DNA from: Phytophthora sp. 'mugwort'
Lineage: Eukaryota > Oomycota > Peronosporomycetes > Peronosporales > Peronosporaceae
NCBI GenBank assembly: GCA_033558025.1
Contig: JAUCEF010000002.1
Coordinates: forward strand, 620,001 to 684,000
Reading direction: 5' to 3'
Length of the DNA stretch: 64,000 bases
Shown here: one piece after another, positions 20,501 through 29,504 of the stretch
Position numbering within the stretch: the stretch's first letter is position 1
How the letters are laid out: every line of letters starts with the position of its first letter
Translations under genes and position numbers: made by a program
Notes under the pieces: generated by a model
Told to the model about the DNA's origin: nothing
Databases searched by the model: none
What the model saw: only the letters and a program-made list of their open reading frames with translations

Positions 20501-23500
20501 CTAACTGTACCGACCAGCAGCGTTATTCAGACATGGCCAAGATCTTCAAGGGCTTGTGTCAAGGCGGGCTCTGGGGCTGTTTCGACGAGTTCAACCGTAT
20601 CGAGTTACCGGTGCTGTCGGTAGTCGCGCAGCAGGTGCTAGCGATCACGACGGCCAAACGTGTCCAGGCACCGACGTTCACGTTCCCTGGAGACCCGGTC
20701 CCCATTGGCCTTCACACGGATGCCGCGTACTTTATCACCATGAATCCAGGCTATCAAGGACGCCAGGAGCTCCCTGAGAACCTCAAAGCGCTCTTCCGAG
20801 GCGTCTCCATGATGGTTCCGGACCGTGAGATCATCATGAAAGTCCGGCTTTGTGCCGTAGGCTACGACGCGTTTGCCGAACTCGCGCGCAAGTTCAAGAC
20901 GCTGTATGCTGTGTGTGAGGGCCAGTTGTCCAAGCAACGGCACTATGACTTCGGCCTACGCAACATCCTGTCGGTGCTGCGGTCAGCGGGCGCGACCAAG
21001 CGCGAGAATCTCCTGGCGAGCGAGGAATTGCTCATGATGACCACGCTACGGGATATGAACCTGTCCAAGCTTGTCGCGGCCGATGTACCGATCTTTCTGT
21101 CTCTGCTTCGTGATATTTTCCCCGGTGTGGAGCCTGCACCTTCATCAGGTCGAGGCAACAACAGCAGCTATGAGATCGCGGCGGCCGTCGAGGAGGTTCT
21201 CCAGCAAACACACAGCTGGCCGCCGCCGGCGTCATGGAGCGCAAAAGTGACGCAACTGTACGAGACGCAGCTCGTACGGCACGGGATTGCTCTGGTGGGG
21301 CCCGCGGGCTCCGGCAAGTCGGAGATTCTGCGTACGTTGCAGACCGCGTTGGGGTTTTCGACCCGTACGCCCCATCGACAAGTCCGTCTGAACCCGAAAG
21401 CTGTCCGTGCCGAGGAACTGTTTGGTGAGACGGACCGGCTGTCTGGCGAATGGGTCGACGGCGTCTTTGCGGCCATTTGGGCCAAGTTTAACGACCGGTC
21501 TCGAAAAGATGTGGCCTGGTTGGTATGTGACGGCCCCGTGGATGCCGTCTGGATTGAGAACTTGAACACGGTGCTCGACGATAATAAGCTTCTGACGCTC
21601 GCGAACGGCGATCGACTGCCCATGACCGACAACTGTAAGCTTCTATTTGAGGTCGAAGACCTGCGCAACGCGTCGCCGGCTACAGTCTCACGGGCGGGGA
21701 TCGTGTACGTTAGTGACACGGATCTCGACTGGGAGCCTGTGGCTCAACGATGGCTGCGTATGCGGCCAGATCCACAGCGTGCAGTTTTAGCTCGAAGCAT
21801 GCGAGCGCTTGTGGGCGGAGGCGACGCCACGGGTTCGGGGCATCTATTTGAGTTCTTGGCACGGCGATGTCGCCCAGTTATGGTCACGCCTCGAGTAGCA
21901 TTGATTCAGTCGTGTTTGAACCTCTTGCAGTCGCTCCTAGAGCGCAGTGAGCTGAGTGACAACTCACCAGCTGATCTCGAGCTGGAGCTAGAAAGGTTGT
22001 TTGCCTTCGCGCTCGCCTGGGCGATTGGTGGTGTGCTGAACCTTGAAGACCGTATCAAGTTCCACCAGTATCTGGTGGAAAAGGCCCCCGCAACGACGTT
22101 CCCGCCCTCGACTGTCGTGACAAGACCCGGATCTACAGGTTCCGAGTCCGTAGCGGGCTCGGAAGGACCAGCTAAAGGATCGACAGCCGTCTACAGCAGT
22201 CAATTACTGACCGTTTTCGAGCACTTTTTGCACCCGTCGACACTCGAATGGGAGAAATGGACACTCGATAGTAATGAGAACCTTCTGGCACGAGCCAGTG
22301 GTGCGGTAAACGTCGGACGGTTGATTATTCCTACTACAGATACGGCTCGAGCACTGCACTTGCTCGAGCACCTGCACGCAAGTCAAGTCCCGGTGCTTCT
22401 CGTTGGCGAACTGGGCACGGGCAAGTCGACACTTATACGTTTATTTTTTGAGAATTCTGCGCGTTCATCAGGAAATTCAAGTCACGGGGAGGGAATAGCA
22501 TCCAGGACCCTCATCTTCTCTGGAGCGACCGTGGGTGGAGCGTTCCAAGCCACAGTGGAAGCCGATCTGGAAAAGCGAGGTGGCAAGACGTTTGGTCCAT
22601 CGAACGGCCAGCAACTCACCTTGTTCCTGGATGATCTGTCCATGCCGGCACTCAACGAGTGGGGAGATCAACCGACGCTGGAAGTCGTGCGTCAACTTGT
22701 CGAGACTCGGACGCTGTGCTTCCTAGATAAGGACAAACGTGGCGATATCAAGGTTATTGAAGGTATACGTTTCCTCGCGGCGATGGGTCTCCCTCGTGCC
22801 GGTCAGAATGACACACCGGCACGTCTCAAGCGCCATTTCTTCCTCCTCAATTTGCTGCCTCCTTCACCGGAGGTGGCCGAGGCGATCTTCGCACAACTCA
22901 CGCGCTGGAGATTTGTCCCGGACGGCGACAGCGCCGGGGTTTCCAGTGGGTTACCAAAGAAAGCTCTCGCCGACTTGATCACTCGTTTGGCCGCAGCGTC
23001 CGTGCAGCTCTGGCTCTGGCTACGTCGTGCCATGCCCCCGACACCACAGAAGTTCCACTACGTCTTCAGCTTGCGCGAACTCAGTCGGAGCTTCCAAGGA
23101 CTGTTGCGAGCACCTCTTGAAAGCGCGACGGCATCCGAGAAATCGCTGATTCGTCTGTGGCAGCACGAGAGTGAACGCGTCTTCGGGGACCGACTGGTTT
23201 CACTGGAAGACAAGCAGCGTTTCCGCGATGAACTCGGGGTTGTGGCCGACGGACTCGTGACGAAGACGGCGGGGTTGGCCGGCACCGGCCCGGCATCAAG
23301 TGCTGGTAGTAGCAAGGACAAGATGTCAACCAGCACGTCCGAAGGACATCAACCTCATGCTCCACAACGTCAACACTCTTCGCATTCGGTACTGAATCCC
23401 CGGCACGTCATGATCTACGTCGACTTCTTACGGGACCAGCCCCTTGATGAGTTCGGGGAGCCCGTGGGGGAACTGCCGCGCACGTACGAATCGGTCGCCA

Positions 23501-26500
23501 CTGTGCCGGCACTACGTACTCGAGTCGAGCACCTTTTGGCGCAGTTCAACCGCGAGAACCCGGGACGGGCCCTGCCGTCTCTCATCCTGTTCGAGGAAGC
23601 CTTGTTCCATTTGGCCCGCGTGACACGCGTGCTGGGCCTTGCTCAAAGCAACATGATGCTCGTTGGTGTGGGCGGGTCGGGAAAGCAGTCACTGGCACGG
23701 CTTGCAGCGGCGCTGAGCGGCCACGAGCTCTGTCAATTGGCCGTGACCAAGGCGTACACGCTTTCGGCCTTCCTGGATGACGTACGTGGGCTTTGCAAGA
23801 CGGCGGGACAGGTTGGCAAGGGGGTCGTATTCCTACTGACCGAAGCCGATATCAAGGAAGATTCTTTCCTAGAACAAGTGAACGCGCTCTTAGCGACGGG
23901 CGAGGTCTCTGGTCTCTTCCCTCGTGACGAATTGGTCGCTATGGCAAGCGAGCTGCGTGGTGCCATGCAGCGGGAATGCCCGGACCAAGCAGATACCTTG
24001 CTTAACCTCACCCGTTTCTTCCACGACCGCGTGAGGCGGAATCTCCACATCGTGCTCTGTCTTTCACCAGTGAGCGCCCGCTTTGCAGCTCGCTGTCGCG
24101 AGTTCCCGCACCTCGTCAATGGCTGCACGATCGACTGGTTCCTACCGTGGCCTGAGGAAGCGCTCACAGCTGTGAGTCAAGGCTATCTCGGCAAGTCGAT
24201 GCTCGAGACGTCACAGGCTACGAAAGACGCGTTAGTGCTGCAAATGGGGCGAATGCATCAAGCTGTGGAGAAGGTGAGTGCGGAGTACTTTACACGTCGA
24301 CGAAGACGCGTTGTGCAGACGCCACGCAGCTTCTTGAGCTTCCTGGCTACGTACAAGGAGCTGTACGCGGAGAAATTGAGTGACGTGCGACATCAGGAGA
24401 GTGCAGTGAACCTTGGGCTTCACAAACTGGGCCAGGGCGCGCACGACGTAGAGCGCATGAAGGTTGTGCTGAAGGAAGAGGAAGCTAAGCTTGTGGTGGC
24501 CGAAGCCGCCGCGAACAAAATGCTCGAGACACTGCAGGTCAAGTCGCTTGAAGCCAAAAAGGAGAACGACATTGTCCAGCAGATCCGGGAGCAGTGTCTG
24601 GCCGATGCGGCGACGATTCTGGCCGAGAAAGAGGCCGCAGAAGAAGATCTCAAGCGCGCTCAGCCGTTCCTGGACGAGGCTGAGCGGGCCGCTAGCAGTA
24701 TCCGTCCGAATGACTTGAACGAGTTGAAAAAACTGGCGAAACCGGGCGACATTATCAAGCTAATCTTCGACTGTGTGGCCATTCTACAGATGGCGCCACT
24801 GCTCAAAGTGGAGCGCGCGGCAGTGACACTGGGCGTGGGCAAGGAGAAACACACGTGCGAGTTCCTGCTGGACTCGTTTCAGATCGCCAAATCGGGGATG
24901 CTCGCGGACACACGGTTCTTACCAAACATTTTCTACTTCTCGAAACACCAGAAGGACCAGATGAATGACGAAACGCTGGAGCTCATGGCGCCGTACATGG
25001 AGCTGGTCGGTTTTAGCGCGGCCGTCGCGAAGAACGCGTCGAAAGCTGCCGAAGGGCTGTTTTGCTGGGTCAAAGCGATGAGTATGTACCATGAAGCGTC
25101 CAAGGTGGTCAAGCCCAAGCTCGAAGCGCTGCGTATCGCTGAAGGGAAGTTTGAAGCGGCTCAGACGCGGCTCCAGAGCTCCGAGGACAAGCTGCAAAAA
25201 TGCCAGCACGTTCTCACGCGGCTGCAGGAGGATTTCCAGACGCAAATGGCCGAGAAGGCACGCGTTGAGGCTTTCGCACAGGCGACCAAGCGCAAGATGG
25301 AACAGGCCACGGCACTTATTGGTGGCCTGGGCGGTGAAAAAGTGCGCTGGACCGAAGACTCTAACCGGTTCGTTGAGCGGAAGCAACATCTTGTGGGGGA
25401 CTGCGCCTTGGCCGCAGCTTTCTTGTGTTATTGTGGCCCGTTCAACCGCGAGTATCGCGACTTGTTGTTGCGTGAGCGTCTCCCGTTTGAGCTTGGAGCA
25501 GTGTCACCCCCTACATCAGGACCAGCGAACAACGCTAGTCCCGTTAAGCCTCCGTATGCGATTCCACTTACTCGTGGCTTAGCCCTCGAGGACTTCCTTG
25601 CAGATGCCGGGACCGTGAGCGACTGGAAGCTGCAAGGTCTGCCGTCCGATCCGCTGTCTATTCAGAACGGCATGTTGGTTGCACGAGCGCCACGTTTCCC
25701 GCTGCTTATTGACCCGCAAGGCCAAGCACTGGCGTGGGTTCTTCGTCGAGAGGCAGACCGACTACCATCGATGGGAGTTGTGTCGGTAAGCAGTCCCAAG
25801 CTGCGGGAGATTCTCGAACACTGTGTGGGTGAAGGCAAAGCGTTGGTTCTCGACGGCGTGGACGGCGCTGACCCGGATCCCCTTCTGGTCAATGTCCTGG
25901 ACAAAAACTTTATCGTCCGTGCAAAGGGCCGCTTTGTCAAGATCATGGACCGCGTGTGTGAGTACAACGACGAGTTCGCTCTGTACCTGACGACGCGCGT
26001 GCCCAATCCGCACTTTTCGCCGGAGTTACACGCACGCACGCTTGTTGTGGACTTCACCGTGACTCAACGAGGTCTCGAGGAGCAGCTACTCGCACAAGTC
26101 ATCCGTCAGGAGCAACGCTCGCTCGAAGAACAACTGGAGCGTGTCCGGTGCGAGCTGAACGCGAATGCGAAAGCTCTAGTGGCTTTGGATGCTCTTCTGC
26201 TCGAGCGGCTCTCAGCTAGTAAGGCGAATCTACTGGACGATATTGAACTCGTGTCCGTCTTGGCGAACACAAAGGCGAAAGCCACCGAGGTGAACGACAA
26301 GATCCTTGCAGCGGAAGAGGTGAAGCGCGGGATTGACGAGAAACGGGAACACTATCGCCCAGTCGCCGCGCGAGGATCCGTACTCTACTTTGCCATTGTC
26401 GACTTTGCAGCCGTGAACGCAATGTACCAGACGTCACTGGACCAGTTCCTCCACCTCTTTGTCCGTGCGATCGACGAAGCAGAACGGTCCGCTCTCGCGT

Positions 26501-29046
26501 CCAAGCGAGTGACGTTTATCATTGAGACCCTCACGTACCTTGTGTTCCGCTACGTGAATCGCGGCCTCTACGACCGCCACCGGCTCAGCTTTTTGCTTCT
26601 CATCGCGCTCAAGGTCCTTGTCGCGGCAGACTGTGTGACGGCAGCTGATGTGACGCTCTTCCTCAAGGCTGGGGCGTCTCGCAAGTTGTCCATTGACGCG
26701 CCCAAGCCGTTCGGATGGATGCCGACCGGGGCCTGGCTCAATGCCGTCCAGCTCGCGAGTGAGAAGCCCCACTTCCGTAACCTGCTTGGTGACCTCGAGC
26801 GCAGTGAAAGTGCGTGGCGCAAGTGGTTTGAAGAGAATGAACCCGAGCGTCTGGCCGTCCCAGACTATGAAGGCTTTTTGTTTGATCCGCGCGCAATCAC
26901 GGCCAATCTCCACTTCCATCGGCTCCTCTTGGTACGCTCTTTGCGCGAAGACCGCACGATTCCAGCCGTGCTTGTCTTTATCCGTGCCATTGAGTGCGTC
27001 GAGGGCCCGGTAGGCGTGAGTCTGCCGCGCCTGCCGGCGCTCGGTCCGCGATACGTAGAGCCCCTTACGGATACGGTGGAAAGCGTGTACCACGAGATGC
27101 ACGCGGATACGCCAGTGCTGTACTTACTCTCGCCTGGAGCAGACCCGACCGAGTCGATCGAGCAGCTTGCTCGACGCAAACGTCAAAGTGTGACCACCAT
27201 TTCCATGGGAGAAGGTCAAGAGGCGGTCGCCGCGCGCACGGTCGCTTCCGCGATGTTGAACGGGTCGTGGGTGCTTCTCCAGAATTGCCACCTCGGTCTG
27301 CACTACATGCACTCGCTCTGCGAGACGCTCACGGCGGCAAATGGTGGCAGCGCGGGTAGCTCCAATGCCGCCGCCGTGCCGGCGCGTGCGCCCGAGTTCC
27401 GTTTGTTCTTGACGTCCGAGCCCCATCAAGATTTCCCGGTCGCGTTGCTGAACCGAAGCACGAAAGTGACCAACGAACCACCAGCTGGTCTTAGAGCGGG
27501 TCTACTCCGTAGCTTTACAGTGTTAGTGGATCAAGACCGACTGGATCGCCTTGAGAGCCCGTCCTGGCGTTCCCTCCTCTTTGCCGTCTGCTTCTTGCAT
27601 GCCGTTGTGGTCGAGCGCCGGAAGTTCGGTCCGCTCGGCTTCAGCGTGCCGTACGAGTTCAATGCCGGCGATATGGGCGCGTCGTTAAGCTTCTTGGAGC
27701 GTCATTTGTACACGTCGCCGTCGCCGTCGTGGCCGACCGTGCAGTACATGGTGGCCGAGGTGCATTACGGAGGTCGGATCACGGATGAGCTCGATCGACG
27801 GCTCTTCCGTGCCTATTGTGACGCGTGGTTCAATCCTACGCTACTAGGGAGCTCGTTCTCGTTTAACCCGGAGGTGAAGCTCTCTCCAGGGACGGGGATC
27901 GCTCCGTCCTCGGGCCAATTGTTCAACTACTGCCTGCCAGACGCTTCCATGGCCGAGATTGAAGAGTATCAACGGTATATCGCCGGGTTCCCCAGCGTGG
28001 ACTCGCCCGAGGTGTTTGGGCTACACCCGAACGCCGATCTCACGTATCGTGTCAAGGAAGTGTCGGCTCTGTTGGGCACGATCGTGGACACTCAGCCTAC
28101 AGACGCTGAAGGCGGGTCGGGAACCACCGCGACAACGGCCAAGCCAGAGACACGGGAAGACCTGACCCAGCAAAAGATCCGGGAGTTACTGGCAGCTCTC
28201 CCGTCAGGAGGAGAAGAGGCTCTAAGTGAAGAAGCTCTGGCACAAGCTTTACGTTCCAAGGTGCTTGGCGGTGGCCTCGAGCTCCCTCTCAATTTATTCC
28301 TCTGCCAAGAAGCTCGTGCCCTTCGACTAGTGCTCAGATATGTCCGCGCATCACTGGTAAAGACACAGCGGGCGCTCGCTGGTGAAGTGCTTCTTACCTC
28401 GTCACTGCGTGAGACGAGTCAAGCGATTTTTGACGGCAAGGTGCCGCCGTCGTGGGTGGCGAACGAGCAGGCGTGGCTTGCCGGTACATTAGGCCTTTGG
28501 GTCTCGGGATTGCTCGACCGGGTGACCCAGCTACGCGCCTGGCTCGACCGTGGTCGTCCACCAAGTTTTTGGCTGGCAGGCTTCTCCAACCCGCAGGGTT
28601 TCCTCACGGCTGTAGCGCAAGAGTCGACTCGAGCCCATGCGAGTGAGCGTTGGGCGCTGGACGACGTGGTATATTACAGCGAGGTAACTGACTATGAACG
28701 ACTCGAGCAGATCAAACAGTCACCACGCGATGGTGTACTCGTGCACGGATTAATGCTCGATGGTGCCGCGTGGAACCGACCGGACGGGACGTTGGTGGAG
28801 CAGGAGCCTAAGCGACTATTTGCACCTCTGCCTGCTGTCTACGTCACCGCTGCTACAAAAGCTCACAAGAAGACTCGAGCCGCACAAGATCATGGACCGT
28901 ACGGCGCGTACGAAGCCCCCGTCTATCGCTACGCTCGACGCACTGACAGACACTACATTTTTTCCGTGCCATTGGCGTCTAGAGACCATCGACCGCTACA
29001 TTGGACGCTGCGAGGTGTTGCTTTACTCTGCTCCACCGACCAGTAG
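14566..29046 (+). CDS. Axonemal outer-arm dynein heavy chain, gamma/DNAH5-DNAH8 type (4826 aa)
   Basis: This is a full-length motor subunit that slides flagellar doublets using ATP. The first 1,850 or so residues form the tail and linker. The AAA ring has Walker A loops at about residues 1955 (GPAGTGKT, AAA1), 2245 (GPAGSGKS, AAA2), 2614 (GELGTGKS, AAA3) and 3034 (GVGGSGKQ, AAA4). AAA1 is followed by CFDEFNRIELPVLSVVAQQ with the Walker B. The stalk coiled coils and microtubule-binding tip occupy about residues 3285-3600. The C terminus ends with a THx-type closing block (WTLRGVALLC). RHYDFGLRNILSVLRSAGA after AAA1 is typical of the DNAH5/8, outer-arm gamma group. Length fits that group (about 4,600-4,700). 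There is no intron in 14.5 kb. The ATG at 14566 is chosen because the family-like N terminus begins there. Confidence 0.93.
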   Translation: MAFQARHRWMIQRLQLGLGFHDEAQVEELMRGNGIMEQLSRFFRSDGPTKIFFYYQAKGDDGNSGSSSTGELVQRDKSGRKELFVTDGLDETLQGRAVYFTKVVPVASDAQGMSMTSNRDRETNTEDNVADPETLDTPGRHESFSYDTAPRLPLDPAVANDHLLTYGVLDSSVLLSIEMHLSQLFVPMLAAREESEWGQAQSDARNDFMLGLKSFVTDVQENLKAMNTGLDLRKPDKRYDPSDARSLTKLSSDDGAVQHFAELVKDWCKQTEAYLEDNDQGRWESHEAGPATELEYWKRRLQRLMGITEQLKTKECKMVTGVLNVVSKLQDGAMDKLGIVSLLRQWKQIDTNITEASNEAKDNVKYLATLERFIEPLYHGTPTSVVDALPALMNSVKMIHTIARYYNTTERMTKLFMKITNQMITLCKTSLVGREPPEAIWDKDPEELLVGLEACLKLNEAYQEQYRLTKDKLLTMPKGKQFDFSETQIFGKFDLFCRRLVKLIDMFSTIHQFRALAQHSLEGMDALLTSFHTIIRDFRAHKHDLLDFHNNKFDRDYVEFNIQIADLEASLQQFINVSFDSITSIEQSLQLLKQFQQILQRETLRSDLDSKFTVIFHNYGLDLSHVQELYERHRHDPPVARNLPPVAGNILWSRHLLRRIEEPMRKFESNPTVLSTKDSKKIIKTYNKVARTLVAFEYLWYEAWCRSVESARAGLHATLIIRHPETGRLFVNFDKEILQLIREARCLDRMGIEVPENARMVMLQEDKFKAYYNDLSYALHEYDRVTAKIIPVTAVLLRPHLEDLQQKLRPGLVTLTWTSMNIDAYTAVAHGALQRLEELISSVLDAIENRIEKNLVLVSKASLVHLPTDQSFALDDFVRMQEKHVANVTRQLAAKNVEIENAVEDVLRLICEYNLDGIWSASANGGALTVTGTTTVACDADAMETFRSFYRNLFYRSLVTCTKQSLDAIKKRVCSKAGTGFLFLERPFFEVDVQLSVPSVRLSPSLDDIQKAINRSAVAVLRCSKSLYEWGQQDVYPETARTSLFERLGCDTEIIKVAILLTGALHGTKNQVHEYLSAFKKYDWLWKEDMEFRYNQFMQRNPLIQDFETELRHFMAVEAEISLIAPVHNIAVLSLNTKNLKLQLRNECRQWKMQYSDKVHQQARTALFNLTDYIRTTTSKLNTRVESLDALRFVMGVLKEVRERESAIEMELNPIADMYDMLEHFLPGGYMDKEEMDQKSVLRGSWRKLVDYAEEVTDNLSEVQGGFKKQLIKDVKDFQADVSAFRSEYEAHGPMVSGLEPAEAVERLKRFKDLLGIRDRKLEVFSAGEELFGMRPTEYPELVRTRKEMALLDQLYGLYMDVERTMDEFRGIPWTQVGANAERMSDCFTGYDQRCKKLPKTLCEWEAYGILRKVIAEFLEMLPIVRELTRESIKARHWEEIIKACNGQRLSYDSDAFKFQDVLDASLLTWKEDVEYICESAQKQLQIEHKLRDLTDRWAGTSFEFSEWRQRNVPVLKGYGQIIEDLEEGQLQLQAILSMRHVVFFKDRVQTKLAQLSDTADVLELWAKVQTLWMSLESVFTGGDIAKQMPLEAKKFAKIDKDWLKVMSKAAEVGFVVSCCSNELLRITLPSLFGELEKCQKSLEGYLEQKRKKFPRFYFVSNPLLLLILSRGSDPAAVQQYYEKIFDSISQVVHERPMSASVDVKASTTASGTAHPATKRQIIEIKSLAGNDAETIALVQPVLPDGNIEDWLGLLEREMRRTLKTLCRQAAADCSTGSLREFVSKTCAQFALLGIQLSWTAECQDALQRCRTTKGIMAQTAKKHGTMLSELSSWCLTDLGTKLTRTKVETLITIQVHQRDCFLELSRLYKEKKLSDANDFEWLKQARFYWRGGGQGAFDAVGPDACLISICDVDFKYAFEYLGCKERLVITPLTDRAYITLSQALGMHLGGAPAGPAGTGKTETVKDLGRSLGVYVIVTNCTDQQRYSDMAKIFKGLCQGGLWGCFDEFNRIELPVLSVVAQQVLAITTAKRVQAPTFTFPGDPVPIGLHTDAAYFITMNPGYQGRQELPENLKALFRGVSMMVPDREIIMKVRLCAVGYDAFAELARKFKTLYAVCEGQLSKQRHYDFGLRNILSVLRSAGATKRENLLASEELLMMTTLRDMNLSKLVAADVPIFLSLLRDIFPGVEPAPSSGRGNNSSYEIAAAVEEVLQQTHSWPPPASWSAKVTQLYETQLVRHGIALVGPAGSGKSEILRTLQTALGFSTRTPHRQVRLNPKAVRAEELFGETDRLSGEWVDGVFAAIWAKFNDRSRKDVAWLVCDGPVDAVWIENLNTVLDDNKLLTLANGDRLPMTDNCKLLFEVEDLRNASPATVSRAGIVYVSDTDLDWEPVAQRWLRMRPDPQRAVLARSMRALVGGGDATGSGHLFEFLARRCRPVMVTPRVALIQSCLNLLQSLLERSELSDNSPADLELELERLFAFALAWAIGGVLNLEDRIKFHQYLVEKAPATTFPPSTVVTRPGSTGSESVAGSEGPAKGSTAVYSSQLLTVFEHFLHPSTLEWEKWTLDSNENLLARASGAVNVGRLIIPTTDTARALHLLEHLHASQVPVLLVGELGTGKSTLIRLFFENSARSSGNSSHGEGIASRTLIFSGATVGGAFQATVEADLEKRGGKTFGPSNGQQLTLFLDDLSMPALNEWGDQPTLEVVRQLVETRTLCFLDKDKRGDIKVIEGIRFLAAMGLPRAGQNDTPARLKRHFFLLNLLPPSPEVAEAIFAQLTRWRFVPDGDSAGVSSGLPKKALADLITRLAAASVQLWLWLRRAMPPTPQKFHYVFSLRELSRSFQGLLRAPLESATASEKSLIRLWQHESERVFGDRLVSLEDKQRFRDELGVVADGLVTKTAGLAGTGPASSAGSSKDKMSTSTSEGHQPHAPQRQHSSHSVLNPRHVMIYVDFLRDQPLDEFGEPVGELPRTYESVATVPALRTRVEHLLAQFNRENPGRALPSLILFEEALFHLARVTRVLGLAQSNMMLVGVGGSGKQSLARLAAALSGHELCQLAVTKAYTLSAFLDDVRGLCKTAGQVGKGVVFLLTEADIKEDSFLEQVNALLATGEVSGLFPRDELVAMASELRGAMQRECPDQADTLLNLTRFFHDRVRRNLHIVLCLSPVSARFAARCREFPHLVNGCTIDWFLPWPEEALTAVSQGYLGKSMLETSQATKDALVLQMGRMHQAVEKVSAEYFTRRRRRVVQTPRSFLSFLATYKELYAEKLSDVRHQESAVNLGLHKLGQGAHDVERMKVVLKEEEAKLVVAEAAANKMLETLQVKSLEAKKENDIVQQIREQCLADAATILAEKEAAEEDLKRAQPFLDEAERAASSIRPNDLNELKKLAKPGDIIKLIFDCVAILQMAPLLKVERAAVTLGVGKEKHTCEFLLDSFQIAKSGMLADTRFLPNIFYFSKHQKDQMNDETLELMAPYMELVGFSAAVAKNASKAAEGLFCWVKAMSMYHEASKVVKPKLEALRIAEGKFEAAQTRLQSSEDKLQKCQHVLTRLQEDFQTQMAEKARVEAFAQATKRKMEQATALIGGLGGEKVRWTEDSNRFVERKQHLVGDCALAAAFLCYCGPFNREYRDLLLRERLPFELGAVSPPTSGPANNASPVKPPYAIPLTRGLALEDFLADAGTVSDWKLQGLPSDPLSIQNGMLVARAPRFPLLIDPQGQALAWVLRREADRLPSMGVVSVSSPKLREILEHCVGEGKALVLDGVDGADPDPLLVNVLDKNFIVRAKGRFVKIMDRVCEYNDEFALYLTTRVPNPHFSPELHARTLVVDFTVTQRGLEEQLLAQVIRQEQRSLEEQLERVRCELNANAKALVALDALLLERLSASKANLLDDIELVSVLANTKAKATEVNDKILAAEEVKRGIDEKREHYRPVAARGSVLYFAIVDFAAVNAMYQTSLDQFLHLFVRAIDEAERSALASKRVTFIIETLTYLVFRYVNRGLYDRHRLSFLLLIALKVLVAADCVTAADVTLFLKAGASRKLSIDAPKPFGWMPTGAWLNAVQLASEKPHFRNLLGDLERSESAWRKWFEENEPERLAVPDYEGFLFDPRAITANLHFHRLLLVRSLREDRTIPAVLVFIRAIECVEGPVGVSLPRLPALGPRYVEPLTDTVESVYHEMHADTPVLYLLSPGADPTESIEQLARRKRQSVTTISMGEGQEAVAARTVASAMLNGSWVLLQNCHLGLHYMHSLCETLTAANGGSAGSSNAAAVPARAPEFRLFLTSEPHQDFPVALLNRSTKVTNEPPAGLRAGLLRSFTVLVDQDRLDRLESPSWRSLLFAVCFLHAVVVERRKFGPLGFSVPYEFNAGDMGASLSFLERHLYTSPSPSWPTVQYMVAEVHYGGRITDELDRRLFRAYCDAWFNPTLLGSSFSFNPEVKLSPGTGIAPSSGQLFNYCLPDASMAEIEEYQRYIAGFPSVDSPEVFGLHPNADLTYRVKEVSALLGTIVDTQPTDAEGGSGTTATTAKPETREDLTQQKIRELLAALPSGGEEALSEEALAQALRSKVLGGGLELPLNLFLCQEARALRLVLRYVRASLVKTQRALAGEVLLTSSLRETSQAIFDGKVPPSWVANEQAWLAGTLGLWVSGLLDRVTQLRAWLDRGRPPSFWLAGFSNPQGFLTAVAQESTRAHASERWALDDVVYYSEVTDYERLEQIKQSPRDGVLVHGLMLDGAAWNRPDGTLVEQEPKRLFAPLPAVYVTAATKAHKKTRAAQDHGPYGAYEAPVYRYARRTDRHYIFSVPLASRDHRPLHWTLRGVALLCSTDQ

Positions 29047-29418
29047 CTTGTATCGGTAGCTGAAATATACACCGAGTTTAACGCAAATCAACGGTTTGGG
29101 GATAAGTTTTGAGCTGCGATGCAGTGAGCGACAACCGGTCTTACCACCGGATTATCTGTCGTCTCCGTTGAGTGAGCCATCGTTTCATTCTTCATCAAAA
29201 CTAAGGGCGTGACAAGTCTTTCGAGAGCCCTAATTTGAGCTTCATAGAGACGGACAAGAACGAATTCATTCTTGATGTCCGTTAAACCGCCTCTTGGATA
29301 GAGCTCCATTCATCCGGTGGTTGATCTCAACTGAGCAGAAATACTCTTCTGGGGATGAAGTCGTAGTTTTGCGTGGTTGTCATGGCGGACAGAGCCCTAG
29401 ACACTTCACGTCCATCCT
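29047..29418. other. Intergenic between dynein and cysteine-rich gene
   Basis: No gene was recognised. This contains the dynein 3' end and the upstream region of the 29505 gene. Confidence 0.4.
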
Positions 29419-29434
29419 TGACATTCTTCATCCT
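29419..29434 (+). promoter_or_regulatory. Weak initiator/FPR-like element
   Basis: TGACATTCTTCATCCT keeps the CATTYYNCAW core of the oomycete element but matches only 11 of 16 positions. It lies about 80 bp before the ATG at 29505, the spacing seen for the related genes. Confidence 0.35.
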
Positions 29435-29504
29435 GCGTTCATCTACACACGCGACCAAGTCTACAGCTTCGGTCGGAAGAGTTGGCGTTCAACTTTCGTG
29501 AAAC